Shown one piece after another: positions 1 to 8,763 of a stretch of DNA of 64,000 bases. Below the pieces are notes generated by a model that did not search any database, had not been told where the DNA came from, and was given only the letters and a program-made list of their open reading frames with translations. Position numbers and translations under genes: made by a program. Position 1 is the first letter of the stretch; every line of letters starts with the position of its first letter. Origin of the DNA: Paraburkholderia ultramafica (GTDB taxonomy: Bacteria > Pseudomonadota > Gammaproteobacteria > Burkholderiales > Burkholderiaceae); the NCBI RefSeq assembly GCF_902859915.1, contig NZ_CADIKK010000023.1, positions 1 to 64,000 on the forward strand. Direction: 5' to 3'.

Positions 1-178
1 GTATCACATGATGGGCGTGCCGACGGCGATGTTCACGCCGCTGTTCGTGATCTCCCGCACGGCCGGCTGGAGCGCGCACATCATCGAGCAACGGATCGAC
101 AACAAGATCATCCGCCCGAGCGCGAACTACACCGGACCGGAGAATTTAAAGTACCTGCCGCTAAATAGGAGAAAATAG
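1..178 (+). CDS. prpC: 2-methylcitrate synthase PrpC, C-terminal end (partial)
   Basis: This is the last 58 codons of a citrate-synthase-family protein; the gene begins before the window. The readable frame starts at base 2 and ends at TAG 176-178. The translation contains GVPTAMFTPLFV, GWSAHIIEQR, DNKIIRPSANYTG and ends in LNRRK. This tail is typical of PrpC, which condenses propionyl-CoA with oxaloacetate to 2-methylcitrate in the cytoplasm. prpD and an aconitase downstream support PrpC over a general citrate synthase. Only the tail is visible, so the assignment rests on the C-terminal motif and the neighbourhood. Confidence 0.85.
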   Translation, partial: YHMMGVPTAMFTPLFVISRTAGWSAHIIEQRIDNKIIRPSANYTGPENLKYLPLNRRK

Positions 179-282
179 CGGTCACTGTGCGCTTTCCAGG
201 CGCGTGCAGTTCAACCCGCGCGGCCGCCAGGACCGGTAGCCCGCGCAATGTTTAACTGAAACTAGATAGAAAGGTTTTCTCC

Positions 283-786
283 ATGAACAAGCTGATGATC
301 GTCGCCGTGATTGGCGCCCTGTCCACGACGATGCTGACCGTCTCGACCGAAGCCGCCGCGCAAACGGAGACCACCACGAAGCCGGCTGGCAAGGCGGTGG
401 CAAAGCGCCCGCAGCCGAGGCGCCTGATCAAGCGCAAAGAAAACCCGGCCAAGGAAGCGAAGGTTGATCCGGTGCCGGAAGGCTCGGAAAAGTGGTCGTG
501 CAAGGACGGTCTCGCGTTCGAGATGAAGGGCGACATGAAGCGTGACCAGATCGTCACGGTTCACTGGGCGAACAAAAACTACAAACTGCCGCGCGAAACG
601 ACCACCACCGGCGCAGACCGTTTCCACGACGCCGCATCGGGCATGGATCTGGTCGTGATCCCGACCAAGGCCATGCTGTTCCAGGACAAGGACAGCTCGC
701 GTCTGGCCGACGAGTGCAAGACGGCAGCGATGCTGGAAGGTTCACCGGCTCCGACGCAATCGAACGCGATCAACAAGAGCAACTAA
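283..786 (+). CDS. Small secreted protein with an MliC-like C-terminal domain
   Basis: This 167-residue protein has an N-terminal signal peptide (MNKLMIVAVIGALSTTML, cleavage probably after AAAQ near residue 27) and a Lys/Arg/Pro-rich linker (about 28-65). The C-terminal module (about 68-148) contains WSCKDG, VHWANKNYKLPRE, TGADRFHDAASGMDLV and DECKT. The layout of two cysteines, a beta-rich pattern and a conserved S/TGA-R/Y-F/Y segment resembles the MliC/PliC family of periplasmic C-type lysozyme inhibitors. That similarity is by eye, and inhibition is not shown. The ATG follows an AAAGG ribosome site. It lies between prpC and prpD in the same direction, so it is probably co-transcribed, but a role in propionate metabolism is not evident. 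Confidence 0.7.
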   Translation: MNKLMIVAVIGALSTTMLTVSTEAAAQTETTTKPAGKAVAKRPQPRRLIKRKENPAKEAKVDPVPEGSEKWSCKDGLAFEMKGDMKRDQIVTVHWANKNYKLPRETTTTGADRFHDAASGMDLVVIPTKAMLFQDKDSSRLADECKTAAMLEGSPAPTQSNAINKSN

Positions 787-811
787 TCACCGTCATCAGG
801 AAAGCTCCCCG

Positions 812-2263
812 ATGTCCGCTCCAATTTCCAACGTGCGACCCGACCCGGACCCCGTCCTCGTCGATATCGTCGATTACGTTCGGGATTTTCCGATCGAAGG
901 CACGCTCACGCTGGAAACCGCGCGTCAGTGCCTGATCGATACGCTCGGCTGCGGACTCGAGGCGCTCACCTACCCGGCCTGCACCAAACTGTTGGGACCG
1001 ATCGTGCCGGGCACGATCGTCCCCAACGGCGCGAAGGTGCCGGGCACGTCGTTCCAGCTCGACCCGGTTCAGGCCGCCTTCAACATCGGCGCGATGATCC
1101 GCTGGCTCGACTTCAACGACACCTGGCTGGCCGCCGAATGGGGTCATCCGTCGGATAACCTCGGCGGAATTCTGGCGACGGCCGACTGGCTCTCGCGCAC
1201 TGCCATCGCAGCCGGCAAAGCGCCGCTGACGATGAAAGACGTGTTGATCGCCATGATCAAGGCGCACGAAATTCAAGGCTGTATCGCGCTCGAAAACTCC
1301 TTCAACAAGGTCGGGCTCGATCACGTGTTGCTGGTGAAACTGGCATCGACGGCCGTGGTCGGCCAGTTGCTTGGCCTCACACGCGACGAGCTGATCAATG
1401 CGGTGTCGCAGGCGCTCGTCGACGGGCACGCGCTGCGCACCTATCGCCATGCGCCGAACACCGGTTCGCGCAAATCGTGGGCCGCGGGCGATGCGACCTC
1501 GCGCGCGGTGCGCCTCGCGCTGATCTCGAAGACCGGCGAGATGGGCTATCCGTCGGTGCTGAGCGCGAAGACGTGGGGCTTTTACGACGTCCTCTTCAAG
1601 GGCAATGCGTTCAGGTTCCAGCGTCCGTACGGCTCGTACGTGATGGAGAACGTGCTGTTCAAAATCTCGTTTCCGGCCGAGTTCCACGCGCAAACCGCCG
1701 TGGAAGCCGCCATCGCTCTGCACGCGCAATTGAACGCGGCAGGCAAGCGCGTGGAAGACATCAGCAGGATCACGATCCGCACCCACGAAGCGGCGATCCG
1801 CATCATCGACAAGAAAGGCCCGTTGAACAATCCGGCCGACCGCGATCACTGCATCCAGTACATGATCGCGGTGCCGCTGATCCACGGCCGCCTGACGGCC
1901 GCGGATTACGAAGATTCGATCGCGCAGGACGCGCGTATCGATGTGCTGCGCGCGAAGATGGAATGTGTCGAAGACGCGCAGTTCACGAAGGATTACCACG
2001 ATCCGGAGAAGCGTTCGATCGCCAATGCACTGACGGTCGAATTCAACGATGGATCGAAGTTCGATGAAGTCGTAGTCGAATACCCGATCGGTCATAAGCG
2101 CCGTCGCGAAGACGGGATTCCGTTGCTGGTCGAGAAGTTCAAGACCAACCTCGCGCGGCGTTTTCCGCTCAGGCAACAACTGGCGATTCTCGACGTGTCG
2201 CTCGATCAGGCAAGACTCGAAGCGATGCCGGTCAATGAATACGTCGATCTGTACGTCATCTAG
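812..2263 (+). CDS. prpD: 2-methylcitrate dehydratase PrpD
   Basis: This 483-residue protein of the MmgE/PrpD family matches the usual PrpD length. Recognisable segments are RQCLIDTLGCGLEAL near 38-52, RWLDFNDTWLAAEWGHPSDN near 96-115, and HALRTYRHAPNTGSRKSWAAGDA near 205-227. The enzyme dehydrates 2-methylcitrate to 2-methyl-cis-aconitate in the cytoplasm. The start is supported by AGGAAAG eleven bases upstream of ATG 812. It sits 25 bases after the MliC-like gene and 40 bases before acnA, consistent with one transcript running from prpC through acnA. Confidence 0.92.
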   Translation: MSAPISNVRPDPDPVLVDIVDYVRDFPIEGTLTLETARQCLIDTLGCGLEALTYPACTKLLGPIVPGTIVPNGAKVPGTSFQLDPVQAAFNIGAMIRWLDFNDTWLAAEWGHPSDNLGGILATADWLSRTAIAAGKAPLTMKDVLIAMIKAHEIQGCIALENSFNKVGLDHVLLVKLASTAVVGQLLGLTRDELINAVSQALVDGHALRTYRHAPNTGSRKSWAAGDATSRAVRLALISKTGEMGYPSVLSAKTWGFYDVLFKGNAFRFQRPYGSYVMENVLFKISFPAEFHAQTAVEAAIALHAQLNAAGKRVEDISRITIRTHEAAIRIIDKKGPLNNPADRDHCIQYMIAVPLIHGRLTAADYEDSIAQDARIDVLRAKMECVEDAQFTKDYHDPEKRSIANALTVEFNDGSKFDEVVVEYPIGHKRRREDGIPLLVEKFKTNLARRFPLRQQLAILDVSLDQARLEAMPVNEYVDLYVI

Positions 2264-2303
2264 TGAAGTACTGTAGTTCCGCGATCAAACCAAGGAAAAC
2301 ACC

Positions 2304-5021
2304 ATGGCCCACAACCTCCACAAAACGCTCAAGGAATTCGACAGCGGTTCCGGCAAAGCCAAGTTCTACTCCCTGCCGCAACTCGGCAAGGCACTGAACA
2401 TCAAGATCGACCGCCTGCCGGTTTCGATCCGTATCGTGCTGGAATCGGTGCTGCGTAACTACGACGGCAAGAAAATCGCCGAAGAACACATCGAGCAACT
2501 CGCCAAATGGAAGCCGACCGCGTCGCGCGTCGACGAAATCCCGTTCGTTGTGTCGCGCGTCGTGCTGCAAGACTTTACCGGCGTGCCGCTGCTCGCCGAC
2601 ATCGCTGCCATGCGCGGTGTCGCGCAACGCGTCGGCAAGAATCCGAAGTCGATCGAGCCGCTGGTCCCGGTCGATCTGGTGGTCGACCACTCGGTGCAGA
2701 TCGATCACTTCCGCGAAAAGAACGCGCTCGACCTGAACATGAAACTGGAGTTCCAGCGCAACAACGAGCGCTACCAGTTCATGAAGTGGGGCATGCAGGC
2801 ATTCGACACGTTCAAGGTCGTGCCGCCGGGCGTCGGCATCGTTCACCAGGTGAACCTGGAATACCTCGCACGCGGCGTGCACAAGAAGGCTGACGGCGCG
2901 GACACGGTGTACTACCCGGATTCGCTGGTCGGCACCGACAGCCACACCACGATGATCAACGGCATCGGCGTGGTGGGCTGGGGCGTGGGCGGTATCGAAG
3001 CTGAAGCCGGCATGCTCGGCCAGCCGGTGTACTTCCTGACGCCGGATGTGGTCGGTGTGAACCTGAAGGGCAAGCTGCGCGAAGGCGTGACGGCCACCGA
3101 CCTGGTGCTGACCATCACCGAACTGCTGCGCAAGGAAAAGGTTGTCGGCAAGTTCGTCGAGTTCTTCGGCGAAGGCACGCGCTCGCTGTCGCTGCCGGAC
3201 CGCGCGACGATCGGCAACATGGCGCCGGAATACGGCGCAACCATGGGCTTCTTCCCGGTCGACGAAAAGACCATCGACTACTTCAAGGGCACGGGCCGCA
3301 CCGACGCTGAGATCTCGGCGTTCCAGAACTACTTCAAGGCGCAGGAGCTGTTCGGCATTCCGAAGGAAGGCGACATCGACTACACCAAGGTCGTCACGCT
3401 GGATCTGGGCACGGTCGCTCCGTCGCTGGCAGGCCCGAAGCGCCCGCAAGACCGTATCGAAATCGGCAATGTGAAGTCGACCTTCAACGACCTGTTCTCG
3501 AAGCCGGTCGCGGAAAACGGCTTTGCGAAGAAGGCAGCCGATCTGGACGCGCAATACACCACGTCGAACGGCGTCGATGTGAAGAACGGCGACGTGCTGA
3601 TCGCCGCGATCACGTCGTGCACGAACACGTCGAACCCGAGCGTGCTGCTGGCCGCCGGCCTGCTGGCGAAGAAGGCTGTCGAAGCCGGCCTGACGGTTGC
3701 GCCGCACATCAAGACGTCGCTGGCTCCCGGGTCGCGTATCGTCACCGAATACCTGACCAAGACCGACCTGCTGAAGTACCTCGACAAGCTCGGCTTCACG
3801 CTGGCCGCTTACGGTTGCACGACCTGTATCGGTAACGCGGGCGATCTGACGCCGGAACTGAACGAAGCGATCACGAAGAACGACATCGTCGCGGCAGCGG
3901 TGCTGTCGGGCAACCGTAACTTCGAAGCGCGGATTCACCCGAACATCCGCGCGAACTTCCTGGCCTCGCCGCCGCTGGTCGTCGCTTACGCGATCGCCGG
4001 CAACATCACGCGCGACCTGATGACCGAACCGGTCGGCAAGGGCACGGGCGGCAAGGACGTCTACCTGGGCGACATCTGGCCGACCAGCGAAGAAGTCAAC
4101 GACCTGCTCAAGTTCGCACTGGACGCGGAAGCGTTCCGCAAGAACTACTCGCAGCTCACCAAGAAGGGCGACCTGTGGAGCAAGATCGAAGGCGAAGAAG
4201 GCCAGGTCTACGACTGGCCGAAGTCGACCTACATTGCTGAGCCGCCGTTCTTCGGCAAGGACTTCTCGATGCAGCCGGCTGACAGCATCGCCGCTGTGAA
4301 GAACGCGCGCGCGCTGGGCATCTTCGGTGACTCGGTCACGACCGACCACATCAGCCCGGCGGGCTCGATCAAGGAAGACTCGCCGGCAGGCAAGTGGCTG
4401 AAGGCGAACGGCGTGCAGAAGGCCGACTTCAACAGCTACGGCTCGCGTCGCGGCAACCACGACGTGATGATGCGCGGCACGTTCGCGAACGTCCGGATCA
4501 AGAACCTGATGATCCCGGCGAAGGCAGACGGCTCGCGCGTCGAAGGCGGCCTGACGATTCATCAGCCGAGCGGCGAACAGGAATCGATCTACGACGCAGC
4601 GATGAAGTACATCGACGCCGGCACGCCGACCGTCGTGTTCGCGGGCGAAGAGTACGGCACGGGCTCGTCGCGCGACTGGGCTGCGAAGGGTACGCAACTG
4701 CTGGGCGTGAAGGTCGTGGTCGCACGCAGCTTCGAGCGGATTCACCGTTCGAACCTGGTCGGCATGGGCGTTCTGCCGCTGCAGTTCAAGGGCTCGGATA
4801 GTGTGCAATCGCTCGGCATCACCGGCGAAGAAACCTACGACATCGAAGGCCTCGGCGCGGACTTCAAGCCGCAACAGGAAGTGACGCTGGTGATTCGCGG
4901 CAAGGACGGCAAGGAGAAGCGCGTGCAGGTGCTGCTGCGTATCGACACGCCGATCGAAGTCGACTACTACAAGCACGGCGGGATTCTGCCGTTCGTGCTG
5001 CGTTCGCTGCTGGCTGCTTAA
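2304..5021 (+). CDS. acnA: Aconitate hydratase, AcnA type
   Basis: This 905-residue protein is full length for the AcnA/IRP-type aconitases. It hydrates cis-aconitate or 2-methyl-cis-aconitate using a 4Fe-4S cluster. The cluster ligands are visible as Cys439 in ITSCTNTSNP and Cys505/Cys508 in YGCTTCIGN. The swivelling C-terminal domain is recognisable by FGDSVTTDHISPAG near 672, SYGSRRGNHDVMMRGTFANV near 711-730, and GEEYGTGSSRDWAAKG near 780. ATG 2304 follows AAGGAAAAC. Placement directly after prpD suggests it supplies the hydration step of the methylcitrate cycle as well as TCA activity. The sequence is AcnA-like rather than clearly AcnD, so its preferred substrate is inferred from context. 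Confidence 0.92.
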   Translation: MAHNLHKTLKEFDSGSGKAKFYSLPQLGKALNIKIDRLPVSIRIVLESVLRNYDGKKIAEEHIEQLAKWKPTASRVDEIPFVVSRVVLQDFTGVPLLADIAAMRGVAQRVGKNPKSIEPLVPVDLVVDHSVQIDHFREKNALDLNMKLEFQRNNERYQFMKWGMQAFDTFKVVPPGVGIVHQVNLEYLARGVHKKADGADTVYYPDSLVGTDSHTTMINGIGVVGWGVGGIEAEAGMLGQPVYFLTPDVVGVNLKGKLREGVTATDLVLTITELLRKEKVVGKFVEFFGEGTRSLSLPDRATIGNMAPEYGATMGFFPVDEKTIDYFKGTGRTDAEISAFQNYFKAQELFGIPKEGDIDYTKVVTLDLGTVAPSLAGPKRPQDRIEIGNVKSTFNDLFSKPVAENGFAKKAADLDAQYTTSNGVDVKNGDVLIAAITSCTNTSNPSVLLAAGLLAKKAVEAGLTVAPHIKTSLAPGSRIVTEYLTKTDLLKYLDKLGFTLAAYGCTTCIGNAGDLTPELNEAITKNDIVAAAVLSGNRNFEARIHPNIRANFLASPPLVVAYAIAGNITRDLMTEPVGKGTGGKDVYLGDIWPTSEEVNDLLKFALDAEAFRKNYSQLTKKGDLWSKIEGEEGQVYDWPKSTYIAEPPFFGKDFSMQPADSIAAVKNARALGIFGDSVTTDHISPAGSIKEDSPAGKWLKANGVQKADFNSYGSRRGNHDVMMRGTFANVRIKNLMIPAKADGSRVEGGLTIHQPSGEQESIYDAAMKYIDAGTPTVVFAGEEYGTGSSRDWAAKGTQLLGVKVVVARSFERIHRSNLVGMGVLPLQFKGSDSVQSLGITGEETYDIEGLGADFKPQQEVTLVIRGKDGKEKRVQVLLRIDTPIEVDYYKHGGILPFVLRSLLAA

Positions 5022-5031
5022 GCTCAGTTCG

Positions 5032-5057
5032 GTTCAGTTCAGTTCAGTTCAGTTCAG
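5032..5057. repeat. Five tandem copies of GTTCA
   Basis: Immediately after the acnA stop, the pentamer GTTCA is repeated five times without interruption. This is a simple-sequence tract that can vary by slippage. It lies between the stop codon and the terminator, so it would only alter the 3' untranslated region. Confidence 0.9.
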
Positions 5058-5123
5058 CGATAACGCAAACGGCTTGGCTGTTTTGCAGGGGCTGCGTCCT
5101 GTGGAGGGCGCAGCCGACTTTGA

Positions 5124-5150
5124 AGCCCGACCTCTGGTCGGGCTTTTTTT
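5124..5150 (+). terminator. Rho-independent terminator of the prp/acnA operon
   Basis: A perfect 9-bp stem, AGCCCGACC paired with GGTCGGGCT, has a 3-nt loop and is followed by seven T residues in total. It lies about 100 bases after the acnA stop and just before the convergent gene ending at 5159. Confidence 0.92.
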
Positions 5151-5158
5151 ATTGCCGG

Positions 5159-6235
5159 TCAGTTTTGACCGTTGGGCGCCTGGAAGGCGGTCGGGTTGTC
5201 GGTGATCCGGCGCTGGGTCAGGTGGGCGTTCCAGTCGGCGTTGGTCGGTGCAAGTGCCGGTGTGCCTGCCCGCGCCGTGACGTTCGGGCGCCGTTGCTGC
5301 TGCGCGGCCCAATCGAGCCATACGGCCTGCCCGGTTGCGTCGCCGGCGGTGGTGGCGTCGGCAGCGGACGAGCGTGCGGTCCATTCGGGTTGCGTCGATG
5401 CGGCGGCCCGCGTGGCCGGGCGAATGGAACGGTTTAGGGCCAGGCGCTCGTCGACTTGCGCTTCGCTCAGGCGCGTGGCTGCCATTTTGCGCTCGGCCTT
5501 GACCTTTTTGATGACCTGGCCAGTTGCCGTGTCATAGGTCGACGCTCGCGCAGCCGGGTATGGCTCGAAGTGCTGCGCGGATAGTGCGGGCTTGGCCGGA
5601 AGCGCTGCTTGCAGCGACGGCGTGGGCTCACTTCGAAGCGCGGCCTTTGGCGCAGGATCGGCTGGTGCAGGCACTGTCTGTGCAACGGTCGGCGTGACCT
5701 CGACGACCGGCTGCGCCGGTCTGGCCGATGCGTGCGGATCAACCACCACCGGAGCGCCCTGCTGGACCACGGCCGGCCGTGTTATCGCCGCCGTTTGCGC
5801 CTTATCGGCGTCGTGCGCTGAGCAGGTTGTCAGCAACCAGACGAGCACGATGCCGCAAGCGACGAAGATCGTCGCCCCCAGCACATAATCCGAACGGGAC
5901 GAACGCTCGCGCGTCTTGTCCATCTCCAGGTAATGTCTGGCTTCGGCCAGCTCCGCATCGAGACGCGCGGAATAGTCGCGTGGCTGCGGCAACTTATAGA
6001 AGAAGCGAAACTTTTGGCCCGGCCCAGACAGACTGTGACGCGTCAGTGGCGTCCAGCGTCGCACGGCGTCCTGAATTGCCTGTTGCGCCGCGGTCGATGC
6101 CATCGGTTGCGGTCGACGCTGCGTTGCGGCTCGCGCCGGCCATCGATACACGCCGTACGGCGGCGGCAAGCCACGGAGCAACCGCGCATTCGGCAACGCC
6201 AGATCGCCTTGAATCAAGGCCAGCGGTCGGTTCAT
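5159..6235 (-). CDS. Single-pass membrane protein of unknown function, coupled to the kinase-like gene
   Basis: This 358-residue protein is not recognised. The N-terminal half (1-115) is probably cytoplasmic, with a charged segment RLDAELAEARHYLEMDKTRE near 91-110. One transmembrane helix follows (about 117-138, YVLGATIFVACGIVLVWLL). The remainder (about 139-358) is a Pro/Ala-rich, probably periplasmic, low-complexity tail. Its ATG overlaps the stop of the upstream kinase-like gene as ATGA (6232-6235), so the two are translationally coupled. It is the last gene of the response regulator/kinase-like operon, which suggests a role with that signalling pair, but no domain confirms this. Confidence 0.75.
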   Translation of the reverse strand: MNRPLALIQGDLALPNARLLRGLPPPYGVYRWPARAATQRRPQPMASTAAQQAIQDAVRRWTPLTRHSLSGPGQKFRFFYKLPQPRDYSARLDAELAEARHYLEMDKTRERSSRSDYVLGATIFVACGIVLVWLLTTCSAHDADKAQTAAITRPAVVQQGAPVVVDPHASARPAQPVVEVTPTVAQTVPAPADPAPKAALRSEPTPSLQAALPAKPALSAQHFEPYPAARASTYDTATGQVIKKVKAERKMAATRLSEAQVDERLALNRSIRPATRAAASTQPEWTARSSAADATTAGDATGQAVWLDWAAQQQRRPNVTARAGTPALAPTNADWNAHLTQRRITDNPTAFQAPNGQN

Positions 6236-7998
6236 GGTTGAGTGTTCCGGTATGCGAGGGGCGGCGTGTCGAGTTGCTTGACGAGGTTTCTGGCGCGCTC
6301 GATCAGCGCGTCAATCGAGCCCGTGCTCTGTTCCAGGGGCGAAGCGCTCGCGCGTCGCAACGCCTCCATCAAACCGAGCGCGCCGACGAGACCCACCGCG
6401 CCGCTCAATCGGTGCAGCACAGCGTGCAGATGATCGGGATCGATCTGGCGGCGCCCCAATACGCTCAGGCGCGCCAGGTCGTCGCCCATCGCACGGCGCC
6501 AGCCGTCAAGGAATGTGGGAAGGTCGACCCCTTCTTCGGACAGTGCGTCCAGATAACGATGCTCAAAAGGCTCCAACGGCGCATTTGGAGATGAGTCTCG
6601 TGGCTTCGTGGCTAGCGGGGAAAGCAGCGCCGGTGTATGGCCGCGAGACCGTCCCGAAGATGGCCCCCACTGTTCGACGCTGAACGGCGCATTGAAGCTC
6701 GCGCGAGCACCCGCATTCGGGCCGTTCGTGATCGAAAGCTCGCCCTGCATACGCTGCGCAAGCAAGCGGCAGAGCGGCAAGCAGGCATCGGCGTCGACTT
6801 CGGTGGCGTCGGGCCGCTTGCCCGTATCCGGGTTATCGGCGGTGAAACCGGAACCCTGCTGTTGCACGGCCGATGCGTTCCTCGCACCCGTTTCCATCAC
6901 GCTGATGAGGATGCACTGCGAGCGTGAATTCACCGGCTCGGTACGCACCACGAGCACGATCTCTCGATGCGTGTTGAGCAGGAGCGTCCGGTTCAGCAAA
7001 TGGAAACAGAGTTGGCCGAGTCGCGCGCGGTCGGCGAGAATCGTTTCGGCTACCTGACGATCGATGCTCGCACTCAGACGCAAGCCTTGTTGGGTCGCGG
7101 ACGGCGCCAACAGCGCGATGACGCCGTCGATCAGCTCACGCAGGTTCGTGGCGCTTTCGTCGATGATCAACGCGCGCGATTCCAGCGGCGAAGTATCCAG
7201 CAGATCGTTGAGCGTTTGGCTCCAGGTGCGCACCGCGGACCGGATCGCCGGCCATTGCTGGCGTGGTGCGAACGATGCGGGGGTCGTGTCGAGCGAGTCG
7301 AGTAGATCCGCGACAGCGGCCAATGACGCTTCCACATAGCGGCGCGTTGTGCTGGGAAGCCAAGGCTGCCCGGGTATGGCGGCGGTGCTTGCCTGTTTGG
7401 TCGCTGCGACGCAGGCGGCCTGCTCTCGCGCTTCAGCGGCTTCGCAGCGGCGAGCCCACTCGTCCGCGATTTGTTTGTGTTTGTCGGCCGCTCGCCGCAA
7501 CGCTGCTCGAGATAGGCACGCGCCAAGCAGCGCGATGAGCGCCGCGACCGCCAGCGCCAATGCCAGCGCCGAGAACCACGGCTGCCGCGTCACTGCCACG
7601 TCCTGTGCGTCCCGTACCGGCCGCTCAGAGGCGGCGTAGCCACTGACTTTCGAAACAGATGAGAAAGCTGTTGTGCCAGCAACGGCGCCTCTGCGCGCCA
7701 GGACGTCAGGGGCCGGTTGCTCAACGAGGGGCGCTATGTCGTGCGCGCCCGACGCTGCTGCCTGACGCGAATCATCGGCGAGCACGACGTGCGACGCGTT
7801 GCCAACTGACGGTGCAGCATTGGCGCGTAACGAAAGCACCCACAGCAGTGCAAACGCAAAGAGACAACCCGAAAACGTTGCCAGACGAATTGCAGTCCGC
7901 CCCGCACGATGAGCGTGAGAATGAGAAAAATCGTCGACGACGCGCCGCGCACGACGGCCCGTACCGACAGAAGAACCCGGCAGGCTCATATTGTTCAT
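6232..7998 (-). CDS. Kinase-like membrane protein with degenerate ATPase core and C-terminal Hpt domain
   Basis: From ATG 7998 the protein has 588 residues (a TTG at 8007 would add three). Predicted helices at about 38-57 and 142-162 enclose a short periplasmic segment of about 85 residues, with no Venus-flytrap domains. A coiled segment follows (about 165-225), then a region shaped like HisKA plus HATPase (about 225-440). The expected H-box has no phosphoacceptor His, the N-box reads FHLLNRTLLLNT, the G1 box reads METGAR instead of D-x-G-x-G, and the Gly-rich G2 box reads DADACLPL. The C-terminal Hpt domain looks intact, with His529 in VLHRLSGAVGLVGA. It sits between a BvgA-like regulator and a coupled membrane protein. 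I infer a pseudokinase or phosphorelay intermediate rather than an active kinase. Confidence 0.8.
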   Translation of the reverse strand: MNNMSLPGSSVGTGRRARRVVDDFSHSHAHRAGRTAIRLATFSGCLFAFALLWVLSLRANAAPSVGNASHVVLADDSRQAAASGAHDIAPLVEQPAPDVLARRGAVAGTTAFSSVSKVSGYAASERPVRDAQDVAVTRQPWFSALALALAVAALIALLGACLSRAALRRAADKHKQIADEWARRCEAAEAREQAACVAATKQASTAAIPGQPWLPSTTRRYVEASLAAVADLLDSLDTTPASFAPRQQWPAIRSAVRTWSQTLNDLLDTSPLESRALIIDESATNLRELIDGVIALLAPSATQQGLRLSASIDRQVAETILADRARLGQLCFHLLNRTLLLNTHREIVLVVRTEPVNSRSQCILISVMETGARNASAVQQQGSGFTADNPDTGKRPDATEVDADACLPLCRLLAQRMQGELSITNGPNAGARASFNAPFSVEQWGPSSGRSRGHTPALLSPLATKPRDSSPNAPLEPFEHRYLDALSEEGVDLPTFLDGWRRAMGDDLARLSVLGRRQIDPDHLHAVLHRLSGAVGLVGALGLMEALRRASASPLEQSTGSIDALIERARNLVKQLDTPPLAYRNTQP

Positions 7999-8010
7999 AG
8001 CCCGCAAAAC

Positions 8011-8649
8011 TTAATCGATCAACTTATGCAACGAAGCAAACTCGATCAGCGCCGCCAACGACGACAGTCCGAGCTTTTCCTGAATGCGGCTCTTGTAGGT
8101 GCTCACGGTCTTGTCGCTGATAAACAGCGCGTCGCCGATCGCTTTGTTCGACATGCCTTTCGAGAGCATCTGCAGGATCACCAGTTCTTTATCCGACAGC
8201 AGCCTCACCCGCTCTTCTTCGTGGCCGGCCACACCAACGGGGGGCGTGATGCCGCCGCCGGTGGCCGTCACCGGGAACACGGTGTAGCCGGCCAGCACGG
8301 CCTCCACGCCGCGCATGATCTCCTTCATTTCCTGCGACTTGCCGACAAAACCGTGGACGCCGGAGCGCATCGCGCGCGGCGCGAACGTGGCAGGGTCGTG
8401 CCCCGACAGCACCAGCACCCGGATCGACGGATGGACGAGCTTCAGGCGTGGAATCACGTCGAGCCCGCTGATGCGCGGAATATCCAGATCCAGGATGGCG
8501 AGTTTCGGCGTGTGTTGGCGGGCCATTTCAACGGCGGTCTGTCCGTTGTCGGCCTCGATGACTTCTTCGATGCCCAGCAACTGCTTGAGCTGCATCTTGA
8601 TGACCATCCGGAATGCCGGGTGGTCATCGATAACCAGAATAGTTGACAT
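8011..8649 (-). CDS. NarL/FixJ-family response regulator, BvgA-like
   Basis: This 212-residue protein consists of a receiver domain (1-120) and a LuxR-type helix-turn-helix (about 148-205, LSDKELVILQMLSKGMSNK and FISDKTVSTYKSRIQEKLGL). The acidic pocket is Asp8-Asp9, the phosphoacceptor is Asp54 in AILDLD, and Lys of FVGKSQ is near 104. Length and residues match BvgA/EvgA-type regulators. It is followed after a few bases by the kinase-like gene on the same strand. Because the adjacent kinase core looks inactive, its phosphate may come from the Hpt domain fed by another kinase, which is inference. An OmpA-type lipoprotein lies 114 bases upstream in the same direction. Confidence 0.92.
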   Translation of the reverse strand: MSTILVIDDHPAFRMVIKMQLKQLLGIEEVIEADNGQTAVEMARQHTPKLAILDLDIPRISGLDVIPRLKLVHPSIRVLVLSGHDPATFAPRAMRSGVHGFVGKSQEMKEIMRGVEAVLAGYTVFPVTATGGGITPPVGVAGHEEERVRLLSDKELVILQMLSKGMSNKAIGDALFISDKTVSTYKSRIQEKLGLSSLAALIEFASLHKLID

Positions 8650-8763
8650 GTGTGCCTTCCCCTTGAAACCATTCCACGCCGCACGATGCTCGTCATCGTC
8701 AGGTCTGAAGATGTATCAGGCCGTGCAGCGCGCTTGCTCGTTTTGATTATCAGTAAAGCGGAC

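Noticed and set aside
2256..4976. A 906-codon open frame antisense to acnA, and similar long antisense frames elsewhere (770-2179, 16796-19024, 23262-25736, 62706-63968)
   Set aside because: They are Arg/Ala/His-rich mirror translations of strongly coding GC-rich genes, with no domain features; the sense genes are recognised enzymes or transporters.
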